Of a DNA stretch of 5,082 nt, positions 4,955-5,082 are shown piece after piece. Each line of letters starts with the position of its first letter. Within the stretch, counting starts at the first letter, position 1. The position numbers were made by a program, and so were the translations under genes. The notes beneath the pieces are model-generated. The model worked only from the letters and a program-made list of their open reading frames with translations. It made no database searches and had not been told where the DNA came from. The stretch lies in NCBI GenBank assembly GCA_022848825.1, contig JAJISH010000369.1, positions 1 through 5,082 of the forward strand, given 5' to 3'. Source of the DNA: Thermoplasmatota archaeon (GTDB lineage Archaea; Thermoplasmatota; Thermoplasmata; RBG-16-68-12; JAGMCJ01).

Positions 4955-5082
4955 TCTCAACCTCCTTGGTTTCCGCTTTCTCCTTCACTTCTTTCGGCTT
5001 GGCCTTCTTATCCGAGACTTCCTCTTTCGGTATGGGTTCTGCCTCAACTGCAGGGGCCTCCTCCACATCCGTCGGTTCGCCT
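4875..5082 (-). CDS. rps3: 30S ribosomal protein S3 (uS3), C-terminal tail only (5' end outside window)
   Basis: The reading frame enters from the right edge and stays open to a TGA at 4877-4875, giving 68 visible residues plus the stop. They form a low-complexity, disordered-looking tail of Glu, Lys, Ala and Pro, with no aromatic residue, leucine or cysteine. The KH and S3 core domains would lie upstream and cannot be seen. I assign S3 because it immediately precedes L29 in the archaeal S10 cluster, and because archaeal S3 proteins often end in charged tails. The identity is therefore inferred from position, not from a conserved motif. The GTG at 5066 is an internal valine codon, not a start. 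The tail runs 80 nt into L29 in a different frame, far more than the usual 1-8 nt overlap. Its composition does not change on entering the overlap, which argues against a recent frameshift but does not exclude one. Confidence 0.8.
   Translation of the reverse strand, partial: GEPTDVEEAPAVEAEPIPKEEVSDKKAKPKEVKEKAETKEVENGAAEDKRDKGDEHRGEAKEAERAQE
4961..4966 (-). promoter_or_regulatory. Shine-Dalgarno site of L29
   Basis: A perfect AGGAGG on the minus strand, 6 nt before the ATG at 4954. It lies inside the S3 coding sequence and decides the L29 start in favour of the ATG over the TTG at 4960. It also supports independent initiation at L29 even though S3 translation runs on through this site. Confidence 0.85.

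Noticed and set aside
4875..5066. Separate small gene starting at GTG 5066
   Set aside because: The frame is open upstream to the window edge with the same Glu/Lys/Ala/Pro composition, so the GTG is an internal valine codon of the S3 tail.
1..5082. CRISPR array, tRNA, mobile element, terminator hairpin or defence system
   Set aside because: Nearly every base is accounted for by core translation genes. No direct or inverted repeats, tRNA-like cloverleaf, transposase or T-rich terminator stands out.

Overview
The window is a compact piece of an archaeal S10/spc ribosomal-protein gene cluster, read entirely on the minus strand (right to left as printed). Gene content and order are archaeal: S3 (3' end only), L29, aIF1 (SUI1 family), RNase P subunit Rnp1, S17, L14, L24, S4e, L5, S14, S8, L6, L32e and L19e (5' end only). 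S4e, L32e, L19e, aIF1 and Rnp1 inside this cluster rule out a bacterium. The archaeal-type S17, the four-cysteine S14 and the Shine-Dalgarno-led starts fit a euryarchaeal-type lineage. A Thermoplasmata relative is my guess from overall flavour, but sequence reading alone cannot fix this.

Layout, in transcription order: 5082-4875 S3 tail; 4954-4721 L29; 4721-4422 aIF1; 4420-4157 Rnp1; 4153-3815 S17; 3810-3412 L14; 3401-3027 L24; 3030-2320 S4e; 2311-1802 L5; 1805-1659 S14; 1649-1260 S8; 1250-690 L6; 697-38 L32e; 81-1 L19e. Only about 44 bases are non-coding, and no gap exceeds 10 bases. I see no promoter, terminator, RNA gene, repeat, mobile element or CRISPR array. Everything points to one long co-transcribed, translationally coupled unit whose promoter and terminator lie outside the window.

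The products work together. Most build the small subunit (S3, S17, S4e, S14, S8) or the large subunit (L29, L14, L24, L5, L6, L32e, L19e). aIF1 controls start-codon selection, and Rnp1 is a protein subunit of the tRNA-maturing RNase P. The window therefore joins ribosome assembly, initiation and tRNA processing in one transcript.

This is mostly an ordinary housekeeping region and I see no hidden defence or mobile system. Three points deserve a second look. (1) There are two unusually long same-strand gene overlaps, S3/L29 (80 nt) and L32e/L19e (44 nt). In both, a hydrophilic, glutamate-rich C-terminal tail is read in a different frame over the start of the next conserved ribosomal protein. 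(2) L32e carries an N-terminal extension that reads like a SAP domain. (3) At several junctions the upstream stop codon is built into the next gene's Shine-Dalgarno sequence.
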